64,000 nt of DNA from Pedobacter ginsenosidimutans (GTDB taxonomy: Bacteria > Bacteroidota > Bacteroidia > Sphingobacteriales > Sphingobacteriaceae), in assembly GCF_001442625.1 (NCBI RefSeq), contig NZ_LMZQ01000001.1, forward strand, positions 588,578-652,577, read 5' to 3'. The notes under the pieces were generated by a model. It saw only the letters and a program-made list of their open reading frames with translations. It made no database searches and was not told the DNA's origin. Position 1 is the stretch's first letter; every line of letters starts with the position of its first letter. The position numbers and the translations under genes are program-made. Positions 1-8,771 of the stretch are shown here, piece after piece.

Positions 1-748
1 GAAACAAACTTAATATTTCTTTAGAAGTATCTGTTGCCTGTTGCAGTAACGTTTCCTTTGCATAACCCTCAGTTGGTGTTAAATCCTCGTGAAGTGCAGT
101 ACCCAACATTTTATTGGCGGCCCACACATTGCCCATAATCAGGGTGCAATATTGAGCCAATTCGGGTAACACATCAATCGGATCTTTACCATATTTCCAT
201 AGCTTGGCGCGATAGTTTAAATCGAGCGAAATGGTAATATTTTTTGCACTTGCCGCTTTTAAAGCCTCTAAGCAAACATCGGCAATAGATTGATTTATTG
301 CTGGGCATATGGCGCTAAAATGAAACCAGCTCACGCCATCGAAAACTTCATCCCAGTTTATCTGTCCAACCTTTAAATCGGCATAGGCCGAATTAGCCCT
401 ATCGTAAATTACGCCTGCATTTTTAAGGTCTTTCCCTTTCGGAAGATAGTATAAACCCAAACGTTCGCCATGATAAACCATTGGTGTAGTATCAATTTTC
501 CTTGCATCAAGATAATCTACAATCTCTCTGGTTACCGAATTATCAGGCACAGCCGATAAGTAAGTTGAAGGAACATTCCAAAGTGCCAGTGCCGTTGCTA
601 CATTCAGCTCTGCGCCGCCTACATAAAATGGTAGTTTATTTTCTTTTAACCACTGGCCGTCCATATCGGGACAGATGCGCAAAAGTATTTCACCAAAGCT
701 TAAAACTTTTTCTCCTTTTTTTGATGAAGCGAATATTTGGGTGCTCAT
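1..748 (-). CDS. kdgK: PfkB-family sugar kinase, probable 2-keto-3-deoxygluconate kinase (partial, 3' end outside window)
   Basis: Reading the minus strand from an ATG at 748 gives an uninterrupted frame that runs off the window edge after about 249 codons. The N-terminus carries a ribokinase/PfkB start (KVLSFGEILLRI), then the substrate-side YVGGAELNVATALA segment in which a Gly-Gly pair is followed by the Asn-Val-Ala helix typical of PfkB kinases. The C-terminal ATP-binding DTxGAGD motif would lie beyond the edge. The kinase would phosphorylate 2-keto-3-deoxygluconate to KDPG. This role is inferred mainly from position, since it follows uxaC, uxaA and uxaB on the same strand and would complete that pathway. 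Another PfkB substrate cannot be excluded from the half that is visible. Confidence 0.85.
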   Translation of the reverse strand, partial: MSTQIFASSKKGEKVLSFGEILLRICPDMDGQWLKENKLPFYVGGAELNVATALALWNVPSTYLSAVPDNSVTREIVDYLDARKIDTTPMVYHGERLGLYYLPKGKDLKNAGVIYDRANSAYADLKVGQINWDEVFDGVSWFHFSAICPAINQSIADVCLEALKAASAKNITISLDLNYRAKLWKYGKDPIDVLPELAQYCTLIMGNVWAANKMLGTALHEDLTPTEGYAKETLLQQATDTSKEILSLF

Positions 749-862
749 TTTTGTATCTAATCGGCGTATTTCATGCTGTTTTCTACAACGGTATGAAAAT
801 GGAAGGAAAACGATTGAAATGATTTGATTCCAACGAAATACCTCTTTAAAGCCCTATTTTAG

Positions 863-2263
863 TTAAAATTTAAAGTAATTTTTTGCGTTAAAGTACGAAA
901 TATCCTGAACAATTTTGCCAACCCACTCCAAGTCGTTTGGCAATTCGCCGTTCTCGATGTCTTCTCCAAACAGGTTGCAAACAATTCGCCTGAAATATTC
1001 GTGGCGCGGAAAAGAAAGAAAACTGCGCGAATCGGTAAGCATACCCACCAAACGGCTTAGCAGCCCCATGTTTGATAATGCATTTAATTGTTTGATCATG
1101 CCATCTTTCTGATCTAAAAACCACCATGCCGAGCCGAATTGTACTTTACCCGCAACCGAACCATCGTTAAAATTTCCGATCATGGTTGCAATTAATTCAT
1201 TATCGGCTGGGTTAAGGTTGTAGATAATGGTTTTTGCCAGTTTATCCTGATTATCTAAACGGTTTAAGAATTTAGAAAGCATTCTGGCCTGGCTAAAATC
1301 GCCGATTGAATCCCACCCAGTATCGGGGCCTAACTGTCTTAACATCCGGGCATTGTTGTTACGCAATGCACCCAGGTGATATTGCTGTACCCAACCTTTT
1401 TCATGATCCCACTCTGCAAAATAAATCAGCATAGCCGATTTAAATTTCAGGTTTTCCTCGTAAGAAATATGTTGTTTACTGCGGATTTTATCAAAAATTG
1501 ATGCGATTTCTGCTTCTGTATAATCTTCTGCGTAAATCTGTTCTAAACCATGATCAGAAACTGAACATCCATTTGCCGCAAAGTAATCGTGACGGCTTTT
1601 TAAAGCATCGATATAATCCTGAAAGCTACTGATTGTTTTATCTACAACGCTTTCTAATTTGCCGATATACTCGTTTAAACCTTCAATATCGTCACCATTC
1701 ATCGCTTTATCCGGGCGGAAAGCTGGTAACATTTTAAGGTTTGCGCCCTCTCTCGCCAATTGCTGGTGGAAGTTTAAACTATCCAAAGGGTCATCCGTAG
1801 TACAAACAGCTTCCACATTCATTTTAGCTAACAAACCGCGTACGGAGTACTCAGGTGTTTGCAGTTTGGCAGAACATTCATCGAAAATTTTCTGCGCCGT
1901 TTTGCCAGAAAGTAAATCAGTTATACCAAAATAGCGTTGAAGTTCCAGATGTGTCCAGTGGTATAAAGGATTACGTAAAGTATAAGGAACAGTTTCTGCC
2001 CATTTCTCAAATTTTTCATAATCTGATCCGATACCGGTAATGTATTTTTCATCAACACCGTTGGCACGCATAGCTCTCCATTTGTAATGATCGCCCGCAA
2101 GCCAAACCTGGCTGATGTTTGCAAACTGAGTGTTATTGGCAATCTGCTCTGGAATAAGGTGATTATGGTAGTCGATAATCGGCAATGATTTTGCAAAATT
2201 GTGATAAAGCTTTTCAGCAGTTTTGCTTTGCAAAAGAAAATTTTCGTCTAAAAAAGGTTTCAT
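863..2263 (-). CDS. uxaC: Glucuronate/galacturonate isomerase
   Basis: A 466-residue protein, the usual length for UxaC (amidohydrolase superfamily). It converts D-galacturonate to D-tagaturonate, or D-glucuronate to D-fructuronate, in the cytoplasm. An HxH metal-binding motif (DYHNHLIP) sits near residue 33, and motifs familiar from the family follow (VEAVCTTDDPLDSL near residue 150; LPAFRPDKA near 178; the C-terminal SRSFLSFPRHEYFRR). The gene lies downstream of uxaA on the same strand, after a 197-bp gap that holds palindromic repeats, and upstream of the KdgK-like kinase. It is the first step for monomers released by the pectinases encoded further upstream. The ATG start is at 2263. Confidence 0.95.
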   Translation of the reverse strand: MKPFLDENFLLQSKTAEKLYHNFAKSLPIIDYHNHLIPEQIANNTQFANISQVWLAGDHYKWRAMRANGVDEKYITGIGSDYEKFEKWAETVPYTLRNPLYHWTHLELQRYFGITDLLSGKTAQKIFDECSAKLQTPEYSVRGLLAKMNVEAVCTTDDPLDSLNFHQQLAREGANLKMLPAFRPDKAMNGDDIEGLNEYIGKLESVVDKTISSFQDYIDALKSRHDYFAANGCSVSDHGLEQIYAEDYTEAEIASIFDKIRSKQHISYEENLKFKSAMLIYFAEWDHEKGWVQQYHLGALRNNNARMLRQLGPDTGWDSIGDFSQARMLSKFLNRLDNQDKLAKTIIYNLNPADNELIATMIGNFNDGSVAGKVQFGSAWWFLDQKDGMIKQLNALSNMGLLSRLVGMLTDSRSFLSFPRHEYFRRIVCNLFGEDIENGELPNDLEWVGKIVQDISYFNAKNYFKF

Positions 2264-2356
2264 GCTATGTGATTTGAGACATTAGATAATGGATTTGAGA
2301 TGATCTAAACGTCCTTCTATTAATTTTTTATTTATATAATAATATTTGTCCCGTCC

Positions 2357-2380
2357 CCGGTCTGTGTCCCCACAGACCGG
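2357..2380. repeat. Palindromic intergenic repeat, GGTCTGTG-type, copy 1
   Basis: Perfect inverted repeat with arms CCGGTCTGTG and CACAGACCGG around a 4-base loop, between uxaC and uxaA. Two more copies of the core lie at 2409-2428 (opposite orientation) and 6756-6779. The rest of the 2264-2460 gap shows no gene. It may act as an mRNA hairpin between operon genes (inference). Confidence 0.8.
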
Positions 2381-2408
2381 AACTCAATTTATGCTTTACT
2401 CGCTTGGT

Positions 2409-2428
2409 GGTCTGTGGGGACACAGATC
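2409..2428. repeat. Palindromic intergenic repeat, GGTCTGTG-type, copy 2
   Basis: The core GGTCTGTGGGGACACAGATC in opposite orientation to the copy 29 bases upstream. The two copies could also pair with each other to form one long stem. Confidence 0.7.
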
Positions 2429-2460
2429 ACGGCGAAAGACTTGGGACTTATGACTCACGA

Positions 2461-4107
2461 CTAAAGGCTCACCCCTCGTTTCCATGGAATAAAATCATCC
2501 TGATTAAGCAATACGGCTTTAGGTATTACCTCGCCACTGGCGGCTTTAATGCAATATTCCAAAATGTCTTCTCCCATTTGTTCGATGGTTTTTTCACCTT
2601 CGATCACAGGTCCGCAGTTGATATCGATGATATCGCCCATGCGTTTGGTTAATGCATTATTGGTTGAAACTTTGATGGTCGGACAAACCGGGTTTCCGGT
2701 AGGTGTGCCTAAACCTGTGGTAAACAAAATTAAGGTTGCACCAGATGCTGCCTTTCCTGTAGTGGCCTCAACGTCGTTTCCTGGTGTGCAAACCAGGTTT
2801 AATCCTGGTTTTGTAGCAGGCTCGGTATAATCCAAAACATCTTCCACTGGCGATGTTCCGCCTTTTTTGGCTGCACCAGTACTCTTAATCGCATCGGTAA
2901 TTAAACCATCTTTTATATTTCCAGGCGATGGATTCATGAAAAATCCAGAGCCTACATTTTCTGCAGATTGATTGTAAGCGGTCATCAATTGAATGAATTT
3001 ACGCGCAGCGGTTTCGTCTTTGGTACGGTCGATTAACTGTTGTTCTGCGCCGCAAAGCTCAGGGAACTCGGCAAGAAGTACAGTACCGCCCAAAGCCACC
3101 AATAAATCAGATGTATAACCTACTGCCGGATTAGCACTGATGCCGCTAAAACCATCGCTACCACCACATTTAACACCTAAAACCAGTTTGCTTAAAGGAG
3201 CAGGCTGACGTTCGATTTTATTGATTTCGGTTAAGCCGATAAAGGTTTTTCTGATGGCTTCTTTCACCAATTGTTCTTCACTTTGCGATTGTTGCTGTTC
3301 AAAAACGAATAAAGGTTTATCGAAATTCGGACTGCGATGTTTTAAATCGTCCATAAAATCTTTAACCTGTAAGTTCTGGCAGCCTAAACTTAATACGGTT
3401 ACACCGGCAACGTTGGGATGATCGGCATACGCGGCCAATAATTTGCTCAGCACTGCTGCATCCTGACGGGTACCGCCACAGCCACCCTGATGGTTTAAGA
3501 ATTTAATACCATCAACATTTTTAAAAACGCGGTTAGCCGTTGGATTTGCCAGTCCGATAGAACTTGGGTCGGCTTCTGCTAAAATTTCACCATTTTTATA
3601 AGCCTCAACCAGTTGGTGGGCATAAGATTTGTATTTATCGGTTACGGCATAGCCTAATTCATTGTGCAAAGCCTCACGGATCACATCCAGGTTGCGGTTT
3701 TCGCAGAAAACGGTCGGAATAAACAACCAATAATTTGCAGTTCCCACACGGCCATCACTACGGATATAACCGTTAAAGGTTCTGCCTTCAAATTTAGAAA
3801 CATCAGGGGCATGCCATTCATAATGGTACGGGCGGAACTCATAAGGATCTGATGCATGTTTAGTATTTTCAGTATCCATTAAGCCGCCTTTTAGGATGAA
3901 ATGCTGCGCTTTCCCCACCAGCACGCCATACATAATGATGTGATCACCTGCATTCATATCCTGCATAAAAAACTTATGCTTTGCCTGGATATCATCCTGT
4001 AAAATATATTCCTGCCCATCGTAAATAACGGTTTCGCCTTTTGCCAGGTTTTGCAGGGCAACAAGCACATTATCATTAGGATGGATTTTTAAAATTCTAG
4101 TAACCAT
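2461..4107 (-). CDS. uxaA: Altronate dehydratase
   Basis: A 548-residue full-length UxaA-type protein. The small N-terminal SAF domain covers about residues 1-95 and the large altronate hydrolase/galactarate dehydratase domain covers about 110-540. Family motifs include HQGGCGG near residue 205, VLGVKCGGSDGFSGI near 320, and a C-terminal INCGPVIEGE segment. The enzyme dehydrates D-altronate to 2-keto-3-deoxygluconate. Its start (ATG at 4107) lies one base past the uxaB stop, so the two genes are very probably translationally coupled parts of one operon. The product feeds the KdgK-like kinase. Confidence 0.95.
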   Translation of the reverse strand: MVTRILKIHPNDNVLVALQNLAKGETVIYDGQEYILQDDIQAKHKFFMQDMNAGDHIIMYGVLVGKAQHFILKGGLMDTENTKHASDPYEFRPYHYEWHAPDVSKFEGRTFNGYIRSDGRVGTANYWLFIPTVFCENRNLDVIREALHNELGYAVTDKYKSYAHQLVEAYKNGEILAEADPSSIGLANPTANRVFKNVDGIKFLNHQGGCGGTRQDAAVLSKLLAAYADHPNVAGVTVLSLGCQNLQVKDFMDDLKHRSPNFDKPLFVFEQQQSQSEEQLVKEAIRKTFIGLTEINKIERQPAPLSKLVLGVKCGGSDGFSGISANPAVGYTSDLLVALGGTVLLAEFPELCGAEQQLIDRTKDETAARKFIQLMTAYNQSAENVGSGFFMNPSPGNIKDGLITDAIKSTGAAKKGGTSPVEDVLDYTEPATKPGLNLVCTPGNDVEATTGKAASGATLILFTTGLGTPTGNPVCPTIKVSTNNALTKRMGDIIDINCGPVIEGEKTIEQMGEDILEYCIKAASGEVIPKAVLLNQDDFIPWKRGVSL

Positions 4108-4108
4108 T

Positions 4109-5641
4109 TTAAATTGTTCTTTCTGAATGCAAGTTACTTAAAGTTTCTTTTGCACCCTTATTCTGTAATAAATCAACGTAAGATTTTACGGCCGCGTTAA
4201 AGCCGGGATAGTTATTCAGGTTTTTATCCCAAAGACGTCTGTCGCCAAGGGTATTATCTACAACCGTTTCAGGGTTTTTCCAGTATTCGTATAAAATTTC
4301 TGCAAATTCATCCTGTATCGGATAGGTTTTTCCATTCGTGCTGGCCGTGTAAGTATCACCATCTTTATTCACATTCATGAAAAGGATATAAGCTGCCACA
4401 CCTAAAGCGGTAAGTTGAGGAACTTCATTCTTTAAAGCGTAATACCTTCTGATTAACGGCATGTTACGCATCTGCATTTTTGAGGTGAAGTTTAGCGTGA
4501 TGGCCTGCCACTGGTGCTCTAAGGATGGATTGCTAAAACGGTCAATTACGCTTTCTGCAAAGGCAATCGCTTCATCATAGGTAATATCTTCGTTTACCAC
4601 AACAGGCGCAATTTCATCTTTCATCAGTTTTAACACATGGGCTGAGAAATCTTCATTCGCCATAGCTTCTTTTACAGTATTAAAGCCCGCTAAAATGGCC
4701 AATCCGCAGCTGATGGTGTGCGTACCATTAAGTAAACGAAGTTTTAGTTCTTTAAATTTATCGATCGATGGAACAATAAAAACCCCTTTATCGGCCGTTT
4801 CAAAGGATAAAATCTCCTTCACTTTTTCACTTGACGATTCGATTGCCCAAAGTCTGAAGGGTTCGGCCATAATCATGAGCTCATCTTCGTAACCCAGTTC
4901 ACTTTCAATCGTTTTTTGCTCTGCCTCGGGAAGTTTTCCCGGAACAATCCTATCAACCAGAGTTTTGCAGAAATGATTGGCCGTTTTTAACCAGTTTTCG
5001 AAATCCCAGCCCAATTTGTTCTGGATAGCCAGATCCAATAAAATTTCTTTCAATTTATCGGCATTGTCACTGATTAATTCCGTTGGAACAATCACCATTC
5101 CGCTTTCGGCCGAACCATTAAAAGCAGTGTATCTTTCGTGCAAAAACGCCAGTAATTTCCCTGGGTAAGATTGCGGTGGGTTATCGGTAATTTTATCTTC
5201 ACTTTTAACAATTCCAACTTCCGTTGTATTCGATATTACAACCTGCATTTCTGGCTGGTGGGCGGCTTTCAAAATTTCGGCCCAATCTTGCGATGCCGAT
5301 AAAACACGGCTAATAGAAGAGTTAATTGAATTTTCTTCTACATTAACACCATCTTCGATACCTTTTACACAAAGCGTATATAAATTATCCTGTTTCGAAA
5401 ATGCATCTGCACCACCTTTTGAAGTAGATTTAACCACTAAAACCCGACCATTAAAAATCCCTTTCTGGTTGGCCTTATCAATAAAATAATCTGGTAAACC
5501 ACGTAATAAAACACCTGTTCCAAACTGGATTACTTTTTCTGGTAAAGCCAAAATTTCGGCACTTGGTTTGGTAACCTTGTTGCCGTTAATGTTTGCTAAA
5601 TTCTCTTTGTTTAAAATCATTGCCTTTCTAATTTCTGTCAT
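4109..5641 (-). CDS. uxaB: Tagaturonate reductase (altronate oxidoreductase)
   Basis: A 510-residue member of the mannitol dehydrogenase family. The N-terminal Rossmann-like NAD domain contains VIQFGTGVLLRG near residue 38 and IVKSTSKGG-like strands, and the C-terminal helical domain contains the catalytic-region motif KLRLLNGTH near residue 310. It reduces D-tagaturonate to D-altronate with NADH. A second in-frame ATG seven codons in (MILNKEN) is an alternative start. The gene sits 33 bp after the pectate lyase and 1 bp before uxaA, inside the pectin operon. Fructuronate reductase (UxuB) is a close paralogue, but pairing with UxaA favours UxaB. Confidence 0.9.
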   Translation of the reverse strand: MTEIRKAMILNKENLANINGNKVTKPSAEILALPEKVIQFGTGVLLRGLPDYFIDKANQKGIFNGRVLVVKSTSKGGADAFSKQDNLYTLCVKGIEDGVNVEENSINSSISRVLSASQDWAEILKAAHQPEMQVVISNTTEVGIVKSEDKITDNPPQSYPGKLLAFLHERYTAFNGSAESGMVIVPTELISDNADKLKEILLDLAIQNKLGWDFENWLKTANHFCKTLVDRIVPGKLPEAEQKTIESELGYEDELMIMAEPFRLWAIESSSEKVKEILSFETADKGVFIVPSIDKFKELKLRLLNGTHTISCGLAILAGFNTVKEAMANEDFSAHVLKLMKDEIAPVVVNEDITYDEAIAFAESVIDRFSNPSLEHQWQAITLNFTSKMQMRNMPLIRRYYALKNEVPQLTALGVAAYILFMNVNKDGDTYTASTNGKTYPIQDEFAEILYEYWKNPETVVDNTLGDRRLWDKNLNNYPGFNAAVKSYVDLLQNKGAKETLSNLHSERTI

Positions 5642-5674
5642 TGCGCGCTGCTGGTAATGACGGGTTATAATTAT

Positions 5675-6706
5675 CTATTTTCCGGTTGTGGCTAACCACT
5701 TCGGGTATTCTTTTTCAATTAATTTTTGCCCCCAGTTACCATACCAGGCATAGCCGTTTCGCCGCTCAGGGCTTAACTCTTCCAATTTTGTTTTAATGGT
5801 ATTGTCGCGATCTCCAAAAATCGGAGTGTTTTTATCCATATCGTAAAAACGCGCCCAGGTATTGGCTGTATTATCAGCAACCAAGGCTGCGGTTTTAATA
5901 TTGGTTTTAGGATCGCTCGGTCTATCGAAACGGTAGCCGGCAATTTTATAGGTATCGAACCATTTCACCGCTGCTGCGACTGAACTTTTTACTTCTGGTG
6001 ATGGATTTTTAAGCCTCATCAGGAAACGGACAATACCTGCCGATTCACTTGTGCTTAACGAAGCCGGCTCAAATGCTCTTGCTTTTGCTGGCAACATCGA
6101 GTCTTTATCGTATTGCGCAGCCCAGATGGTTAAAGTTCCATTCTGTTTTACCTGTGTTTTGATAATACAATCGATACCTTTTGCGATGGCTTTCTCTGCT
6201 TTTTTGATGTAAGCTGGATTCACAACGTCAAAATCGTTTTTCTGTGTAACAATATCTTGTAAGATATTAAGCACATTAATCATTGCATCATCGTTGTAAG
6301 TAATTTCTGAACGGTACAAAGCTTTATCAGGATAGTACTGGGGCCAGCCACCATTGGCATATTGAGCGGATAAAATATAATCCAATCCTTTTTCAGCTGC
6401 AGCTAAATAAGCCCTATTCTGTGTTTTTTTATAAGCTTGAACCAGATATACCACTTCTCTGCTGGTTGCTTTATTGTCGAAGGTGGCGTGTAAATCTTTA
6501 GTTGCTTTTATCCTGGCTAAAAGCTCAGGCGTTAATGTTGCACCATAGTTAACCACACTTTTATCTTCCAACTGCTTAGGCCAACCACCATTGCCGAGTT
6601 GATATATAAGCATTTTTTCTGCGGTAGAATCAGTAGGCTGCTGCGCATAACACGATAGCATTGAGCTTATACAGATGAGAGTTAACAGTATTTTTATTTT
6701 CATCAT
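5675..6706 (-). CDS. Pectate lyase, PL10-like, secreted or lipid-anchored
   Basis: A 343-residue protein whose N-terminal hydrophobic leader ends in MLSCYAQQ, compatible either with a lipoprotein cysteine or with signal peptidase I cleavage. The mature part resembles polysaccharide lyase family 10: NGGWPKQL near residue 39, the conserved GGWPQYYP near 119, and the SEITYNDDAMINVL segment with the Asp pair that binds calcium in this family. It would cleave de-esterified polygalacturonate by beta-elimination in the periplasm or at the cell surface. The gene lies between the GH105 gene and uxaB on the same strand, so polymer cleavage and monomer catabolism are co-transcribed. Confidence 0.88.
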   Translation of the reverse strand: MMKIKILLTLICISSMLSCYAQQPTDSTAEKMLIYQLGNGGWPKQLEDKSVVNYGATLTPELLARIKATKDLHATFDNKATSREVVYLVQAYKKTQNRAYLAAAEKGLDYILSAQYANGGWPQYYPDKALYRSEITYNDDAMINVLNILQDIVTQKNDFDVVNPAYIKKAEKAIAKGIDCIIKTQVKQNGTLTIWAAQYDKDSMLPAKARAFEPASLSTSESAGIVRFLMRLKNPSPEVKSSVAAAVKWFDTYKIAGYRFDRPSDPKTNIKTAALVADNTANTWARFYDMDKNTPIFGDRDNTIKTKLEELSPERRNGYAWYGNWGQKLIEKEYPKWLATTGK

Positions 6707-6755
6707 TTCTGTTTGTTAGTTTATTGCCACTGAGGCACGGATTATCATTGAAGCC

Positions 6756-6779
6756 ATGGTCTGTGTCCCCACAGACCAT
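6756..6779. repeat. Palindromic intergenic repeat, GGTCTGTG-type, copy 3
   Basis: Inverted repeat ATGGTCTGTG/CACAGACCAT around a short loop between the GH105 and pectate lyase genes. The 18-base core is identical to the copy at 2357-2380, but the outer two pairs differ and still pair, which points to selection for the stem. Confidence 0.8.
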
Positions 6780-6834
6780 TAATTAATTTTTCCGTTTGTC
6801 TGTATTTCCGTGGCTAATATTTATTCACCTATGG

Positions 6835-8766
6835 TTACTTTTTACCTGGAACCTGTTTAATCAACCAGTTTACCAGATCGTTCGTTGCTTTAAAGTTTTC
6901 AAAATCTGCGGGCAATTTTCTGCCATCGATATATTCGTTGTAAAACCAGGGATCGCCCACCGCGAAAACAGTTCCTTTACCATATTTTGCTGTTGCAATA
7001 AGCACATCACCATTATCTGTTAAGGCCGAAACCGCAGGGCTTTTTGCTACTATTGTCGAAATTTCTTTAATGTAAACCTTCTTAGCTGTTTTAAAAATTG
7101 AATTTCCGGCAGGGATTTTTACCGCTCCCTGCTCAAAGTTCGAACCTTGAACCTTATTGCGGCTATCTTCATTAAAATGGATACCAAAAGTTTCTGGCAG
7201 CACATTGAATTTTGAAATTTCACAATTACCAGCATCATTTAATAAGAGTACCAAAACACCCCCCGCTTTAACCCAATCGCTAACCTGTTTGGCATGTGCA
7301 GCATTCATAAAATTTGGGTTTGCCGTTTCTTTCTCCGTATCAGGATCTACAATAATATAAATGTTACTTCCTTTTAAGTTTGCTGTTGTTGGTGCAGTTT
7401 TAAGGGTAGCGGTTTTTACACCAGCATCGTTAAATACTTTACCGAATAGCGAAAAGCCATTGTTATCATCTTCATCCCAAACGTAATGGAAAGGGATTTT
7501 ATCTCCTGTTGGGCCAGTCATATACTCGTTATTGAAAAAATTATCAACGGTAACGGTTAAACCTTTTCCAGTTTTAGGTAGTGCGGCAATTTCCATTTCT
7601 GAAGCGGCGCAGATAAATGAACCTACCCCTTTCGGATCGTTGGTGATTACTTTTTCGCTGATGTAATAGTCGAAACTTCCATCGCGGTATTTAGGTTTCC
7701 CTCCCAATCCCGATACCGAAACGGTTTTGGTCAAGTTAATTCTTTCCGCGCCTGCCTGCTCAACAAATTCTTTCTTTAAGCCAGCGTAACCTTTATTTGC
7801 AGCAGCCATAAATGATGGTGCCAACCATCCTTTACGCACCCCTTTGGCCAGGCCATATACAAACATGCTCGAAGCTGAACTTTCCAGATAATTTCCTTTT
7901 CTGGTTGGCATATCTAAAATATCGAACCAAACGCCTGATTTTGGATCCTGGTATTTTACAGCAGCGCTTGCTGTGCGGTTTAAAATGGCGATTAATTCTT
8001 TCCGTTGTGGATGATTAGCCGGAAAATTATCCAGCACATCTACCAAAGCCATAATGTACCAACCCATTGCCCTGCCCCAGAAATTTGCTGAGCGACCTGT
8101 TTTTTTATCGGCCCATTGCTCTGCTCTACTTTCATCATAGCCGTGATAAAGTAATCCAGTTTTAGCATCGCGGGCATTTTTTTCCATTAGGATAAACTGC
8201 TTGGCAATATCGTCGAAAGCGGCATCTTTTTTCATCAGCTTGGCGTACTCCGCATAAAACGGTTCGCCCATGTACAAACCATCCAGCCACATTTGATTGG
8301 GATAAATTTTCTTGTGCCAAAAGCCACCTTCCTGTGTACGTGGCTGTTTTTGCAGCTGATCGTATAATTTAGTTGCTGCTAACAGGTATTTCTGTTGTCC
8401 GGTAACTTTGTATAACAATAATAACGAACGGCCATTTTTAATGTTGTCGATATTAAAATCGTCAGGTTTATACGTATTGATATTCCCTTCCTTATCCAAA
8501 TAGGCATCCATTGAGCTTTGGATGTATTTGAAATATTTCCCATCACCGGTATTCCGCCAAACCGTTGCAGCACCTTCCAGTACCACGCCCATGTCGTAGG
8601 TCCATTTAGGGCCTTTGGCACCTTTTAACAGTGTAGTATCCTGAAACAGTTTTTCCATTGCTGTTAAGGTTAACTGTTCTGACAATTTCTTTTGGGCAAA
8701 TCCACTTTGTGTTAAAATAGAAAAACCGATGAGCGCAGCTGCTGTATATAGAATTGATCTCTTCAT
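6835..8766 (-). CDS. GH105 unsaturated rhamnogalacturonyl hydrolase with C-terminal GATase-like domain
   Basis: A 643-residue protein with a cleavable signal peptide (about residues 1-24, ending SGFAQ). The catalytic (alpha/alpha)6 barrel of family GH105 covers about residues 30-400, with the motifs LDGLYMGEPFYAEY near 163 and FWGRAMGWYIMALVDVL near 228. The family hydrolyses the unsaturated galacturonyl residue left at the non-reducing end by pectin lyases. About 240 further residues (400-643) have alternating strands and an IYIIVDPDTEKE segment like the DUF4350/ThuA-type glutamine-amidotransferase fold; GH105 enzymes are usually only about 370 residues. The stop lies 6 codons from no other gene; GH28 ends 5 bp upstream of its ATG, so both belong to one operon. 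Confidence 0.88.
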   Translation of the reverse strand: MKRSILYTAAALIGFSILTQSGFAQKKLSEQLTLTAMEKLFQDTTLLKGAKGPKWTYDMGVVLEGAATVWRNTGDGKYFKYIQSSMDAYLDKEGNINTYKPDDFNIDNIKNGRSLLLLYKVTGQQKYLLAATKLYDQLQKQPRTQEGGFWHKKIYPNQMWLDGLYMGEPFYAEYAKLMKKDAAFDDIAKQFILMEKNARDAKTGLLYHGYDESRAEQWADKKTGRSANFWGRAMGWYIMALVDVLDNFPANHPQRKELIAILNRTASAAVKYQDPKSGVWFDILDMPTRKGNYLESSASSMFVYGLAKGVRKGWLAPSFMAAANKGYAGLKKEFVEQAGAERINLTKTVSVSGLGGKPKYRDGSFDYYISEKVITNDPKGVGSFICAASEMEIAALPKTGKGLTVTVDNFFNNEYMTGPTGDKIPFHYVWDEDDNNGFSLFGKVFNDAGVKTATLKTAPTTANLKGSNIYIIVDPDTEKETANPNFMNAAHAKQVSDWVKAGGVLVLLLNDAGNCEISKFNVLPETFGIHFNEDSRNKVQGSNFEQGAVKIPAGNSIFKTAKKVYIKEISTIVAKSPAVSALTDNGDVLIATAKYGKGTVFAVGDPWFYNEYIDGRKLPADFENFKATNDLVNWLIKQVPGKK

Positions 8767-8771
8767 GTTTG

